Made by a program: the position numbers and the translations under genes
In this document: positions 21,350 through 33,433 of the stretch, in pieces
How the letters are laid out: each line of letters opens with the position of its first letter
Position numbering within the stretch: position 1 is the first letter of the stretch
Assembly (NCBI GenBank): GCA_037367405.1
Contig: JAZKJV010005550.1
Span: 790,136-854,135 of the forward strand
Length of the DNA: 64,000 bases
From: Ottelia alismoides
Taxonomy: Eukaryota; Streptophyta; Magnoliopsida; Alismatales; Hydrocharitaceae
Direction of reading: 5' to 3'
The notes under the pieces: generated by a model
Told to the model about the DNA's origin: nothing
Seen by the model: only the letters and a program-made list of their open reading frames with translations
The model's database searches: none

Positions 21350-22747
21350 TACTACCAAAAAATGCAATATTAGCAAGCATATATATCCTTGCCTTGTGCT
21401 CGTCATGTAATTGCCAAGTGCTCGCCAAACACATGCTTGCTGTTATCCTAGATGCAAGCCCACCCGGACGAGCATCAGTGCCCTCCTAGTGGTCGCTTGA
21501 CAACATGGGCGGGCATGATGTGCTCACCTAGTACATGTTGAGCAGAATCTGGGTGCATATTAGGTGAGCATTGTACGATGATCGGGCATGCATATGTACT
21601 CACCCACTTGAGAACAACCAAAAAATAATACAAGTTCATCGAGGTTTTGAAATCCCGTCAAACATGTAAAACTTGCTCTAAAACCACTGCATGCGTTTAA
21701 AAATATTGTCGAAGATTAGACGTGAGATATTATTTGCATACCAAGTGATTGATATATCCCGTAAATTCTTAAAGCATCCGCATAAAAGTCAATAAATCTA
21801 CAATAACCAACATAATATATGAAACTTGACATGAAAGGGTACCGAACTGAAATGTGATGCGTGTAGATAACACACATGGAATCCAACATAAAAGTTTATA
21901 CAAATCTAAAGACATTCTCTATTCTATAAATATAACATGATGGTATCATTTCTTCTTTGCATGATATATCTTTGAGATCAAACTCTATCTGGTTTTCTTC
22001 TTTTCATTTTCCTTTTCCTAAAACCATGTATACATTCGAGCTTCTTCTTCTGGATCCGTCTCTTCCTCCTCTTCCTCTTCTTCTTCACCCTCCTCTTGTT
22101 GCTCTATTGATTTTTGTGACCTATAAAGAAATTGTATATATAAGATAGTTGAGATAAAACAATTCTATGCAGAATACACTTAGAGTACACTTGAATTAAA
22201 CTCTTACATATAAGTTGTGAAATCTTCCTGCAGCATGGTCACCTTCTCCACCATCATTGCCATTTGAGATTCCATATATGGTGTTGGTTGTGGTGATGTA
22301 TAAGATGGCTGGCCATAAGCAGAATAAAAGTGACGATGTTCCTCCACATAGTATGGAGAAAGACCACCTAGTGTATACTTCCAGTTGGCGAAACCAACAT
22401 CCCTCTCCTCCAAACCTATAATCGAAATTCATAATTACTAAACACAAAAGTATAATATATAAAAGTCAATAAAATACAACTTTCTTTAATATAATTAATT
22501 CAATAAAGCTTTATCAAATGTAGGTCTCACAGGAGTGATAGACTATTTCTCAGTACTGAGGGTCAGATATCAATCTCAAAGGGAAATAAGAAAAAAATGA
22601 ATATCTAAAACAATTTATAAATATATTAGCTTACATTATTTAAATATTACTAACCATAACTTTTCAGGAGTAGACCATTGCGATTCATCATCTTTCCCAC
22701 GCACATGGGTCCTGGCTCACCACTCTTGAATAGATGGCTCCCTTTCC
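21350..22747 (-). other. possible DNA-transposon remnant (CACTA-like?), left part
   Basis: GGACTACTACCAAAAAATGC at 21345-21364 resembles the CACTACTAC terminus of CACTA elements and is followed by repeated TGCTCGCC/CGAGCA words (21395-21600) that could be subterminal repeats. On the minus strand 22204-22413 encodes a 69-residue frame ending with MESQMAMMVEKVTMLQEDF, a short helical stretch like the C-terminus of some plant transposases. The CACTA identity is only a suggestion. The RTE element interrupts this region. Confidence 0.25.
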
Positions 22748-23078
22748 ACTTAGCAACACACAACAACAACAAAGCCTTTTCCCACAATTAAATATGGTCG
22801 GATACATGGATTCTTCGCCTCCATTCAGATCTATCTTGGGTCAATCTCGGGCTTATATCCACAAAACAAAGATCCCTTCGTATGGTCTCTTTCCAACACT
22901 TCTTGGGTCGTCCCTCCCTCTCTTAGCCGGCTCAACATCCCAACGCTCGCATCTCCTAGTGGTGCATCAGCTGATCTCTTGCAAATTACCAAACCATCTT
23001 AAGCGGTTTTCTCGCATCTTATCGTTGATCGGAGCAACACCAACTTTCTTTCTGATTGCATCATTTTGAATTCGATCT

Positions 23079-24640
23079 TTACGTGTGTGTCCACACATCA
23101 ACCTTTTTCGTTTCTGCTACATTCATTCTATGCACATGTCTATGGTTCACAGGCCAACATTCAGATCCATAGAGCATAGCAGGTCTCGCGGCTGCTTTGT
23201 AAAACTTTCCTTTTATTTTTAATGGAATTTTCTTATCACAGAGAACAATAGAGGCTCCTCTCCACTTTAGCCAGCCTGCGTTTATTCTGTTAGTAACATC
23301 TCCATCAATTTTCCCATCATGTTGCAAGATAGAACCCAGATATTTAAAAGAATCTCTCTTCTGAATGTTATCATCATCAATCTTCACCTTGATTCCTTCA
23401 CCATTGCTTCCATCAAAGGTGCACTCCATATATTCTGTCTTAGCCCTACTTATACGAAATCCCTTACTCTCCAACTCATGTCTCCAGACCTCAACCTTCT
23501 CATTTACTCCATCTCTAGTCTCATCAATCAACACAATATCATCATCAAATAACATACACAAAGGTAACTCATCCTGAATGTGACTTGTCAACTCGTCCAT
23601 AACCAAAGCAAAAAGAAATGAACTCAAAGCTGAACCTTGATGTAAACCAATGTTGATGTCAAAATAGCCAATCATCCCAGACGGGGTCCTTACACAAGAT
23701 AAACCCTATCATACATGTCCTTTATGAGGTTAATGTATAGGATAGGCACTTGTCTCTTCTCCAAAACTCTCCACAATATCTCTCGTGGGACAGAATCATA
23801 AGCCTTCTCCAAATCAATAAAGATCATATGGAGGTTCTTCCTTTTAGCTCTATCAATCTCCATTGTTCTCCTCAGCAAATGGATAGTTTCAATAGTCCGA
23901 GCGACCTGGCATGAATCCGAATTGGTTTTCTTTTACGTTGGTAACTTGTCTCAACCTTCTTTCGATCACACTTTCCCAAATTTTCATAGTGTGACTCATC
24001 AGCTTGGTACCTCTGTAATTTGAACAATTTTGAATGTCTCCTTTATTCTTATAAAGAGACACCACGATACTCCTCCAATCTTCAAGCATTTTCTTGCTTT
24101 TCTAAATAACTTTGAGTAGATTCGTAAGCCAAGTCAAACCACGCTCACCTAAAACTTTCCATACTTCTATAGGAATGTCATCCGGTCTTACACCTTTCCC
24201 AGGTCTCATAACATTCAAATCCTCCTCTTCTTTCTTTGTATCCATCTATAGCTTGCACGATTCAAGTAACTTTTACAACTAGCTATACCCAAAGTGATCT
24301 CTCTATTTCCTTTCCCAATGAAAAGTTTATAGAAGTACTGCTCCCATCTATTCTCTATATTCCTTCTAAGTAACAAGCACGTGACCTTCCTCGTCCTTAA
24401 TACATCTCACTTGAGAAAGGTCTTTGGTCTTTCTTTCTCTTGCTTTGGCCAAACTGAATATATCCTTCTGGCCCTCCTTAGAGTCGAGATTTTTATATAA
24501 AACTTCATAAGCTGTTGACTTAGCTTCGCTTACAGCCTTCTTTTGCTTCCTTCTTCGCTATTTGTAGTTTGTGACAGTTTCCTCTGTTCTATCCTTAGAC
24601 ATAGCTTTAAAGCATGCTATTTTAATTTTTAGCTTCTCTT
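23079..24640 (-). pseudogene. RTE reverse transcriptase domain (broken)
   Basis: Blocks on the minus strand: a linker with KAKSTAYEVLYKNLD-like text, RPDDIPIEVWK (about 24190), WRSIVVSLYKNKGDIQNCSN (24080-24020), [11 protein letters not shown] (about 23920), [14 protein letters not shown] (about 23825-23780), GLHQGSALSSFLFALVMDEL (about 23650-23590) and the palm LFDDDIVLIDE (about 23550). RTE enzymes normally have ADD here, so the first variable residue is Asp in this copy. It continues to RISRAKTEYMECTF and FKYLGSILQHDG and ends near 23079. At least three frame changes separate the blocks. Confidence 0.9.
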
Positions 24641-24960
24641 GCACCCCTTCACTCCACCACCAAGCCTTCTTTTGACCTGGGGATCCTCCCTTTAACTCGT
24701 CTAGCATCTCTTTGGCTACCTTTCAGATACAAGATGCTACTGCCTCCCACATCTCGTTTGCACTTCCACTACAATCCAGGATAAGTCTTCTAAACCTTAT
24801 CCCTGAAGCTCGATTGCTTCAGTGGAAGATTCCACCATCTAGTTCTAGTGATCTTAGGAACCCTCCTTTTCTTTACCATCCCTTTTATTTGCACATCCGA
24901 GACTAACAAGCGATGTTGGGTTGTCAAACTCTCTCCTGGGATTACTTTGCAGTCTTTACA

Positions 24961-25370
24961 TTACAACCGATCTCTTCTCCTCAACGCAAAGTAATCTATC
25001 TGTGTTCTAGTTGAGCCACTCTTATAAGTAATTAAATGCTCCTCTCTCTTCTTGAAGAGAGTGTTTGCTGTGCAAAGATCATATGCCGTTAGAAAATCTG
25101 AGATGACTTTTCCCTCTTCATTTCTATCCCCAAAACCATATCCTCCATGAACACTAGTATACCCTGAAGCATCTTTTCCCACATGTCCATTAAGATCTCC
25201 ACCTACGCAAATCATCTCTCTTTGTGGGATTCCTTGTAAAATCTTATCTAGATCCTCCTAAAATCTTGTTTAGTCCTTTCATCTAAACCAATTTACGGTG
25301 CATAAATTGAGATTATATTCAGAATTTCTTCTTCAAGCACCATTTTTAGCAATTTAGTAGCATGAAAAAG
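24961..25370 (-). pseudogene. RTE endonuclease domain, C-terminal part
   Basis: The frame 25215-24961 reads MICVGGDLNGHVGKD, then GYGFGDRNEEG and ITYKSGSTRTQIDYFA. GDLNGH and the S-TQIDYFA region are the late catalytic motifs of the RTE apurinic/apyrimidinic-type endonuclease. Upstream text (ISIYAP, then GLDERTKQDF) runs to about 25370 with one stop. The N-terminal catalytic motifs are missing. Confidence 0.85.
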
Positions 25371-25375
25371 GAAAT

Positions 25376-26412
25376 ATATATAAGCAATAAATAATGCATA
25401 TGTCATAAATTAGAGATAAAAAATGGTATAAACTTGTTAAAATTACCATCCCTGCTCGGATTCTGATTGTCGCTTTTTGAGCCACTTGTTGGTCTAATTT
25501 TTTGCTTTTGGCATTTCACCCTATTCCCCGTCGACCTCCTTCCAACTCAGTATCAGAGTTAAGCATCACAAAAAACCTTCCACATGTAGAAAATATGATT
25601 ATAAGAAATTTCGACAAATATAATTATTTTGCAATTTAGCTAATGTAAAAAATATCATTACCTCTCCTTGGTGCACCAATCTCCTCAAAATCCATCTCCT
25701 CTCGACATGTTTTTCTGTGTAGTCCCTTCTAGACTTAAAGATGTACTGCTCATTCTTTTCTCCGTCATAAGGGTAAATGCTCGACGATAATCCTACTTCC
25801 CTAAACCAAAGGCAAATGATACCTACCCTGAAAATTTCAAAAATACGTTACTTAACTGAATATATTAGAATTAATTAACTTTTGATATAATATTCTTATC
25901 AAGAACAAGTTAAACAATCTCTCTTGTTCATTGATGGGAATACGCCACTACCAAAACTCTGTGTAAAATCGTATGCGCCTTGATATTATTCATGATCTCC
26001 TTAGCAACCTGGTTGCTATTCGAAAATCCCTACGTAATATCTGAATTAGTTCATATATATCTATATGGAGATAAAAAAGTGAAAGATAAATTACGAGTGA
26101 TATTTATCTCCCGTCAACTGAAATATGTAAAAGTGGGTAAAAATTAGAAGTCCGTCCTCCTACAGACGACATATTCACATCAACGCTCTAAAGTGTAGAA
26201 GATGGAGAAGCCAAGTCAATGGACGCGCTGGAGTCGGGATAGGGCATCACTCGGGCATTTGTGAAGAGGATGGCTCATTGCAAAAACCTCTATACATTGG
26301 AGGCGAAGCAACACCAACATACTGATAATACGCCATAAGCCCACACGTCTCCTCAGAAGAAGGTCATGAAAAAGTCAGCGGGGTCGACTGCCCTAAAGGT
26401 GAGGGGGACTGT
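25376..26412. other. unassigned sequence, perhaps the right part of the element hit by the RTE
   Basis: On the minus strand 25840-25680 an open stretch contains SSSIYPYDGEKNEQYIFK, but I do not recognise the family. CACTACCAAAACTC at 25931 on the plus strand resembles a CACTA end. No clear boundary was found before the copia LTR. Confidence 0.25.
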
Positions 26413-27943
26413 TGAAGGTTATGGGAAGAACCTTAAGCGCATCACAAAAAGCGTGAAGATCGCATCATTTGCAATTGGAGCGACTAGTCACACTAGTTGC
26501 TCAGTGCACCGATTTTTTTTAAACGATGAAACCACATGATCCAAGAACATTTCTTAGATCATTTCATCTAAACCACAAAGTAGAAATCAAAATATCTCTT
26601 GAAGCGTGGTTGTGATTGTGTCTCTAAAGTAAGAGACCTCCTGCCTCAAGTCCGACGTGACGGAGAAGACGCTTGCGAGTATGCTGATGAATTGCGGGCT
26701 TCTCGCAATCCAAGATGAATATCCGAGCCTCAAATCTCCTGATTTCGTCTCACGAAATGGAACGTCTTCTTCATGAGCAAGGAGTTCCAAATAAGATGGA
26801 GATCCGTAAGTAGTTGATTCGGCTACACAACGAGGTCGTGATGACTATGAGATTTTCTAAGTCAATAAGTGGATGGCCACTATATTGATATGGGGGGGGG
26901 AGGGGGTATAAAGAGAGATGGAGAGAGAGTTTAATTCCTCTTAGAATTCAAGTAGTCTAAAAGGCAAGGGCTACCTTCCTTTTATACTAGTTATGTATCT
27001 CAATCCATGTGCTCTCTTAATCCAATGGTTTAGATTAAGAAGTATTAATCGATGGCCATGATTTGTTGCTACAAATTTGTAACAACCAAATAATTAAAAT
27101 AAATTAACTGTATCCCTTCAAGATAACAACTTATTCATTTTAATTTAATTGTAATATATAAACAATTAAGGGAGGCAACCACCATTCTAAAAATAGGATG
27201 ACCATCCCCCCTTGAATGGATCAAGGTGGATGACCACATTTTAGGTGGTTAGCTGCCTTCCTTACTATATATAATATTGCAATACAACAATTGTATTGCA
27301 TTTATCTTCACAAAAAGAATTCCAAATTAAACTTGTGAAAATATCAATCATGCCATTGACAAATATGAATCATATTCACATATCCGACGTAATATGTAAA
27401 TTAGATTCACAATTAACTATTTATTGTGAATCCAATTCACAAAAACATAGAAACTGTAATTCTATTTACAAATAAATCTCTCCAACATATTATAAATCAT
27501 ATTTATAATAACCATTATTATTATGGATAGTGATATCCACATTAATCATATCTTTGATAATTAAATCATATTTAATTATCCAAGATAAGTCCCTCTCTTG
27601 TACCCAAAAAATATGAATCATATTCAAATGATTTATGATAATTATATCACAATTAAATATCTTAATGCCCAGATGTACAATTCATCAATGGGATTGTTCT
27701 TGAACTCTTTCAAGAATAATGCGCTTTTTCTGTGGATATTTGGAGATAAGGACATGGCGATTATAAGTTCCACATATAGTGACTTGGATATTAAGATCAC
27801 ATCTCAAATCCAGATCTCGAGGACCTCCCATAGATGTTTGATTAAATCAATGCTGTAAATATAATCTTCTCATTGCATTTGAATCACATTCAGATCAATG
27901 TTCAATATTTGGACTATAATCAGATCACTTCTCTACTGATTGC
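26413..27943 (-). mobile_element. second half of a split Ty1/copia 3' LTR
   Basis: The reverse complement of this stretch follows the solo LTR from about 16088 to its end at 18025 without the MITE. Shared blocks include AGAAGTGATCTGATTATAGTCC, ATGTGATCTTAATATCCAAG, TTCTTGGATCATGTGGTTTC and GAGCAACTAGTGTGAC. It ends in CCCATAACCTTCA at 26413. At 27943 it is cut by the tail of a gypsy LTR. The first part of the same LTR lies at 45571-46289 in the same orientation, so 17.6 kb was inserted here, with about 220 bp of LTR missing at the break. Confidence 0.88.
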
Positions 27944-29042
27944 CGCCTACAACGCACGACATATAAAAACAACATTTTAAACCCCACATTTTTTTCATTG
28001 TAAATCCCATTTTATTTCTTGCATTTATTTTTAGCATTTATTTCTTTTATTTTATTTTTGATTATTTTTGAGTCACTCTCTTACATTTTCTCTCTTATTT
28101 TTCTTGCGAGGTACCCGGCGTACGTGCAGCGGTTTTTTAAGAAACCGACGCATCTTCACCGACATCCGAAGAAGCCGCAATTAATTTAAGATCGAGTCAA
28201 GTCGTGAGAGAGTGTAGAGTCTAGGTTTTTAATTTCTGCAAATTTCAATTTCTGCTCATTTATAGCGGTGTCCATTTAGACTCTCGCGTGTGTAAAAAGA
28301 CTCTGAACTTTTCTGTGGTGTGTCGTGGCCTGTTTCACTCTCCGGTGAGGGTGGGGCCCGACTTGAGCAGCGATTAGGATAGACCTGCACATACGGCTCT
28401 CAGAGCATTTATATTTTTGATTGTGCTTGTAGGATCTTAAGCCACACTTCACATTAATCGAGACACACATAGATCATTCAACTTAGCCAAATTTAACTCA
28501 ATTCCTTCCCGCTAATAGAACTTTCTGTTTAGGTACGGTTTTTCATCGGCTTGCATTTCATATAGAATAATTTTCAATTCATGTATTGCATTCCACATGA
28601 AGATTGCGAGGATTCACTGTAAGTCTTCTAACTAAGCATTCATCATAGTTTTCCGCGTGCTTCGGCTTTTATCGAATTTCTCACTCTTGTTTTATCACAT
28701 AATTCTAAAAGAAATTGGGATTGGATGGTAGACGTGTATTTGTGCTCATTTAAATTCTTCAGTGATCACCAAATTAAAATTAGGACTGCTAAATATAGCC
28801 GATTTCAAAATAACCCATAATATCAACAATTTTTGCGGGAGAGCAACCCCGACCTTAGATGTTTCTATTTTCTGAGTGAGCGAGAGACGACACTTAAGGT
28901 TAGAGCCCAAATCCAAAATTTCGGCATCTAACAACTCGCTAAATTTTTGTCAAGATTGATTTATCACCAACTAAAATTGAAAAGATAATAGCCGAACTCT
29001 TACGGTTTCATTGTGTGCATTGGTGAACCTGGGGTTTGAATT

Positions 29043-30134
29043 GTGTTTGCATTGGTGTGTGTGAACCGATATCGAAGATCAACAACCGCACATTTGATAA
29101 AATTTCTCTTAACTACCCCGTGCAATCATCTCTCTTTTTTCTTGATAATGGAACTTTTGTCCAAAAACTTTTGCAGATCCAACCCCCCGTACCTTTCAAA
29201 GATGACCGAACATCTATCTGAAAACCCATCAGAGCTATACTATAAAAATGAATTTGTCTCGGTTAGGCCCAAATCAACTAAATCCTCTTCTTTCAATAAT
29301 CCTCCAACATTTGCGGGAGACTTTCACCCACAGATAAATTCGATCGCCTCATTGAATTTCTATTCGCATCATCCGACCACACACCCCCATCTACCATCTT
29401 GGACTGAACCGTCTTATTCTCGGATTCTCGTTGATGAGCCATTTCATGATCAAAATACCTTTGAGCCTCATGACTGGCCGAGAAACCAAACCTAGATGGA
29501 AAGACCCGCACAGTGTTGGATTAACCATGACAAACCCCTCTTCAGACATGATACTCATACAGAAGACTGGATTGACCACATAGAAACACGTAAACCCTGT
29601 ATGCTGACTCCACAATATCATGGTCTGACCAGTCATAGGATTGAACTCTACTCAGACCAACTACACATGCCTGGACCATATGAGCAGACTCCTTCCATAA
29701 TTTTTGAGGAGAAATTTTCAGAAAATAATGATCATATGTCAGATATTCCAATAAACTCTCCTCTCAGCACAAACGGGAAAATGGAAGATGAAATTATCGA
29801 ACACACACTGACTGCTCCCATGATTGATCATGAACATAATTTTGAGGATGATCTTTCTAGGATAAATAAGAGATTCAATTCAATAGAGGATAGATTTCAA
29901 CAATTTACCGACCGATTAATTTCACTCTATGGGAGCTCGGACATACAAATGAATGAGGAAATGATTGGATCTCATGCCAAAAATTTTGAGGATATTCAGA
30001 AACCTGGGGACGATTCCGACATTGACACCTCTGTAGATTATTCCCCTAGAAATGACTATGCCTCTAACTCCCACTCTGAACATCAGAACCCCTGCTCATC
30101 CGAGGAGTACACCACATCACTACATCATACATAA
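29043..30134 (+). pseudogene. G1-F gag-like N-terminal region
   Basis: One frame runs from 29043 to 30134 interrupted by a stop at 29493-29495. It contains MTEHLSENPSELYY and, further on, MSDIPINSPLSTNG and an amphipathic stretch RINKRFNSIEDRFQQF with coiled-coil character, followed by an acidic segment (GDDSDIDTSVDYSPRNDY). I see no retroviral capsid motif and no zinc knuckle. The same protein is read with fewer breaks in G1-R (43177-41468). Role: probably the structural or nucleic-acid-binding part of the element's protein, by position only. Confidence 0.65.
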
Positions 30135-30217
30135 AATACCAAAAAAATCAGAATATTCGAAAATCACAAAAAATCGAAAATCTCGAAAAATACATAAATA
30201 TTGAAACTGAAGAAGAT

Positions 30218-30745
30218 TTGAAGAATTTGGATCCCACTTTACGGGAAGAACTAGGAAAGAAATTGATTTTTGAACTTCCCTTTCTACTGGCCATTGAACA
30301 CTTCCCCGACCTTAAAAGATTTTTAATGGAAAAATTAACTATGAAAAAGTCGAGCAGGATTAGAAACAAGACCGAGAGACATATCTTGTCAATGGCCTCC
30401 TCCTTGGTGTTGAGGAGAAAAATCAAGAGCCGCATAGTGAAGCGGTTGTCCAGATTTGACTGTGAAATCAAAGACACAATTTTTACCCATGCTCGAATTG
30501 ATGACGATTCACCAATCAATATCCTCCCGACCTCTGTATTTCACGAACTCAAACTCAGACCGATTCGGAAGATACGAGAGATTGTTCAATTGGCTGACCG
30601 ATCAATAAAGCGACAGAGAGGAATCATTTCTGTCATCATGAGATTCCAAGGTGCTCCGCTCAAAGTAGAATTCACGATCATATATATATTTAGCATCAAG
30701 GCGAATTCACGCAGTCTCCAATCACTCTCGGAAAGCTGTTCTTAG
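30218..30745 (+). pseudogene. G1-F retropepsin-like region (frameshifted)
   Basis: After SERHIL-type text (TERHILSMASSLVLRRK) comes DDDSPINILPTSVFHELKL then IVQLADRSIKRQRGI. This is the layout of plant Ty3/gypsy proteases (LLD-GAS-N-LP ... QLADRS...G). In place of the usual D-x-G-x-S there is D-D-S-P, so the Gly is missing. The last part, which should read IILGKPFL as in G1-R, is out of frame from about 30680. The frame ends at 30745 and the rest (ALAKAIIDCETQEINF) continues in another frame at 30748. Confidence 0.7.
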
Positions 30746-30747
30746 CA

Positions 30748-31752
30748 TTGGCTAAGGCAATTATTGATTGTGAGACTCAGGAAATCAATTTCACAGCATT
30801 GGAAGCACTTAGATCTGAGCCTATCTTTGACGAACCACGATTTTCTGAGACAACCCACGAAGTCCCCGACTGCCGCAACCATGAAACGGTAGAAGAGCCC
30901 TACCCCGCAGCTACACCTGAGATAGCGGTTGTTGATGAGACTATTGGTTTAAAGACTCTCCCCAGTATTTCAATTCCCGCGGATCTCGAAATAGACAAAT
31001 CCTTCTACTACGATCCTGAGACATATGCATGGTCGCACCCTGGAGCAACATTCTCTGAATACTTGGACCAAATCATCTCAAATCGAGAGTGCACCAACAT
31101 TCAGAAGACCAAGACTAAACAAACAAAATGTAAACCAACCAAGGAGAAGAACTCTAATGGCTATTCATCTGGATACTCAAGTGAACCGACACCTTCACGA
31201 ATAAAGAAAAAGAGAGTTACCTTTGACCTTTCGGAAGAGGAATCAGTTGACGATCCCTCATCAGGTCCGGAAAAGGTAGTCTAAATAAGTGAAGTCTGTT
31301 TGGCAGCTCTAAAGCCATATCTTCGCAAGGATCCAAAATTCAATTCTCGTTGGACAACTCCCGTTCCTAACTACTACTCATACAAAGCTGATGCTCCAGC
31401 ACTCTTCAAGTACACTGAAATTATTTCGTATAAGCTGACTGAGACCGGTGCTTCTGAGTATTCATCCGAGGACAAATCGATTGATCCCAAGAAGGAACAA
31501 ATTCTGAGGAAACAACTGAAGAAACAAAAAGACATGAATACTTGCAGTATGTCCACTTTCAAATACTATTCCTCTGAGGATAGCTCTGATGATGGATATC
31601 TTTCATTTGACTCAAACACTTCATCTATTATCCATCATGATTTTTCTGAGGATGACACTGATCATAGTTGGGAATCATATGCGTCATCTCCATCTCGTCA
31701 TTATGATCTCCCACCGCAGGCTCACAAAAAGATCAGCCGAAAACCGCCTTAA
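30748..31752 (+). pseudogene. G1-F acidic/Ser-rich C-terminal region
   Basis: One frame with a TAA at 31282-31284. It starts with the end of the protease-like domain, then FYYDPETYAWSHPGATFSEY, a Lys-rich stretch, PTPSRIKKKRVTFDLSEEES, and a second half rich in Ser/Asp/Glu (SSEDSSDDGYLSFDSN, DFSEDDTDHSWESYA) ending KKISRKPP. A basic KKKRVTF followed by an acidic tail recurs in G2 and G3 as KKVRF. No known enzyme domain. The stop splits it in this copy and in G1-R a Glu-stop near 40808 does similarly. Confidence 0.65.
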
Positions 31753-31810
31753 TCATCGGCAACCCACCCTCCCTCTCGACCACATCGGTCTCCTTGTATA
31801 GCTTCTTCCT

Positions 31811-32099
31811 CTACTTAGGCCAAGGCTTAAGTATAGGGGGGGACCGATGCCATCTGTACATACCATTCTTCTCCTATCTCCCGATCGCTCCATTTCCACC
31901 CTTCTTCCATACTTAGGCTGACCAGAGCCTAAGTATAGGGGGAACCGACACCCACCTGTATATACTCTCCTCATTCACATATCCTAACCGCTTCATTTTT
32001 TCTTTTCATTTTTTTCACTCCCTTACGCTTAGACCGAGCTATGTCTTCTTTTCGCTTCTTGTGCTCTGAGGACACAACACTCGCTAAGTATAGGGGGGG
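31811..32099 (+). repeat. G1-F stem-loop array with polypurine-tract-like ends
   Basis: Three units: 31811-31842 (CTACTTAGGCC / GGCTTAAGTATAG + G7), 31908-31942 (ATACTTAGGCT / AGCCTAAGTAT + AGGGGGA) and 32023-32099 (a longer stem with GAGCTATGTC on one side and TCGCTAAGTATAG + G7 on the other). Each ends in AAGTATAGGGGG, the same string as the tract at 33420-33433 that primes the 3' LTR. Confidence 0.85.
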
Positions 32100-33419
32100 T
32101 CTGTATATATACTTTGTATATATTTTACCCATATCTTGTACTTTCATGTAAGTCTATATGTATTTAAGGGTTGGGTATTAATTTGAAAAAAAACAAACAA
32201 AAAAAAACAAAAAAAAGAGAAAAAAAGTTTTGCTACTAACACTGACTATGCCCAAAATTTTTGAAAAAAATGGCTTCTTATTTCATTTTTGCATAAAAAA
32301 ACCAAAAAAAATCCCTTGCATAAAATAAAAAAAATTGTGGCTGCATTTCACACACCTGCACTTCATCCAGCATCGCATTCATGTGCATATGTGAAAAGTC
32401 ATTGGGTTCTGAACCGAGTTGTGAGCATAAACCGAGAGTGGTCTGGACTTGATCTTAATCCACCTAATTTTCAAAGGATCTTCACCGAGAAATAGGATTT
32501 TAAGAGCTTCAGGTCTTTTGACTTAATTCTTTAAGTTCCACATGACAATGTGCATCGTTTGACTCTTAGTGTCTAACATGGTCTCTTCATTCTGGGTACA
32601 ACTCTGGAATAGGGAATTAATTTGTACTCTCGCACTATGCACTTAGCTCAACTCAGATGTGATGTTGGAAGACTGTGTGAGTCTCTTTTCTGGTAGCGTG
32701 GAAATCTAAAGATCGGAGTACGGGTTGAAATAAAGCTTCAGAAAAGGGATGGACGGCTGGGCATAATTTTTCTAAGACCCCAAAAAATGTACGGAACAAA
32801 AAGATTCTATATCCGTAGGGGCACAACAAGATCCAAGCAGAACCACCAAAAATTCCAAATACAAAGAAGCGACTAGCAAATAAAATCCGACCAAAAAGGT
32901 CCAAGCTTCAGGAAAACCTGCAGATCTTGGTGGGGACTCGGCTACACTGGCCATCTTCACAAGGAGAGGTGACTACACTGGCCACCCTCCAGTTCTTTTC
33001 CCCTTCTTCTAACTTCTCCCTAAATTCGATTGTGAACACAACACGACAGACCTTAGAAGGAAATACCTGACTCCTCGAGGACGAGTTACTGGAGAGGAGA
33101 GGAGCATGGTAGTCTGGCATTCTGAATGGGAAGAGCTAAAACCTTTCACACACATGAGTCGGTTGTTCAATGTTCATAGGGTATACTTTGGGAAGAGGAT
33201 CGATATAAGATGACTTCTGAGCCGAAGCTGTGACAATGATGTGTAGAACTTGAGGGCTGTTGATTTTAAAATTCTAAGTCTTACAGAAGTTCCTCCACAC
33301 TATTAATCCAAAGGTTGAGTTTAGTTTCATTTTCACCTTCATCTCATGGTCTTGGTATGGAACCCAATCCCATTTCACTTCATGGTATTTCTTTTTGATG
33401 CTCAGGGACGAGCATGGTT
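32100..33419 (+). other. G1-F non-coding 3' internal region
   Basis: No protein signal; short frames here are antiparallel shadows. 32452-33240 is nearly identical to 63211-64000 of G3 and, inverted, to the G1-R copy around 39080-39880. Confidence 0.8.
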
Positions 33420-33422
33420 TAA

Positions 33423-33433
33423 GTATAGGGGGA
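33423..33433 (+). promoter_or_regulatory. G1-F polypurine tract
   Basis: GTATAGGGGGA immediately precedes the LTR start TGATGAATC; it is the expected plus-strand primer site. Confidence 0.85.

Larger units (their letters stand above)
22748..25375 (-). mobile_element. RTE-type LINE retrotransposon, 5'-truncated
   Basis: Minus strand: from the endonuclease (about 25370) through the reverse transcriptase (about 24100-23150) to a 3' end whose plus-strand text is ACACACAACAACAACAAAGCC, that is a TTGTTGTTG tail. That tail and the order EEP-RT without RNase H are typical of plant RTE elements. Frames change several times and stops are present, so it is inactive. The 5' end is lost around the middle of the endonuclease, a common result of incomplete reverse transcription. 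Confidence 0.88.

Noticed and set aside
21345..22413. Firm CACTA transposon call
   Set aside because: Only one end-like motif (with G in place of the first C) and a short helical frame; no transposase domain and no matching other end.
29043..31752. Protease-like protein as a sign of an integrated pararetrovirus
   Set aside because: Flanking LTRs, a tRNA-Asp-type primer site in the sister copies and a polypurine tract mark an LTR retrotransposon; no movement protein, coat or RT text is present.
31811..32099. Repeated hairpins as a possible CRISPR array or tRNA cluster
   Set aside because: Units are not evenly spaced direct repeats with unique spacers and do not fold as cloverleaves; they match the element's polypurine tract.
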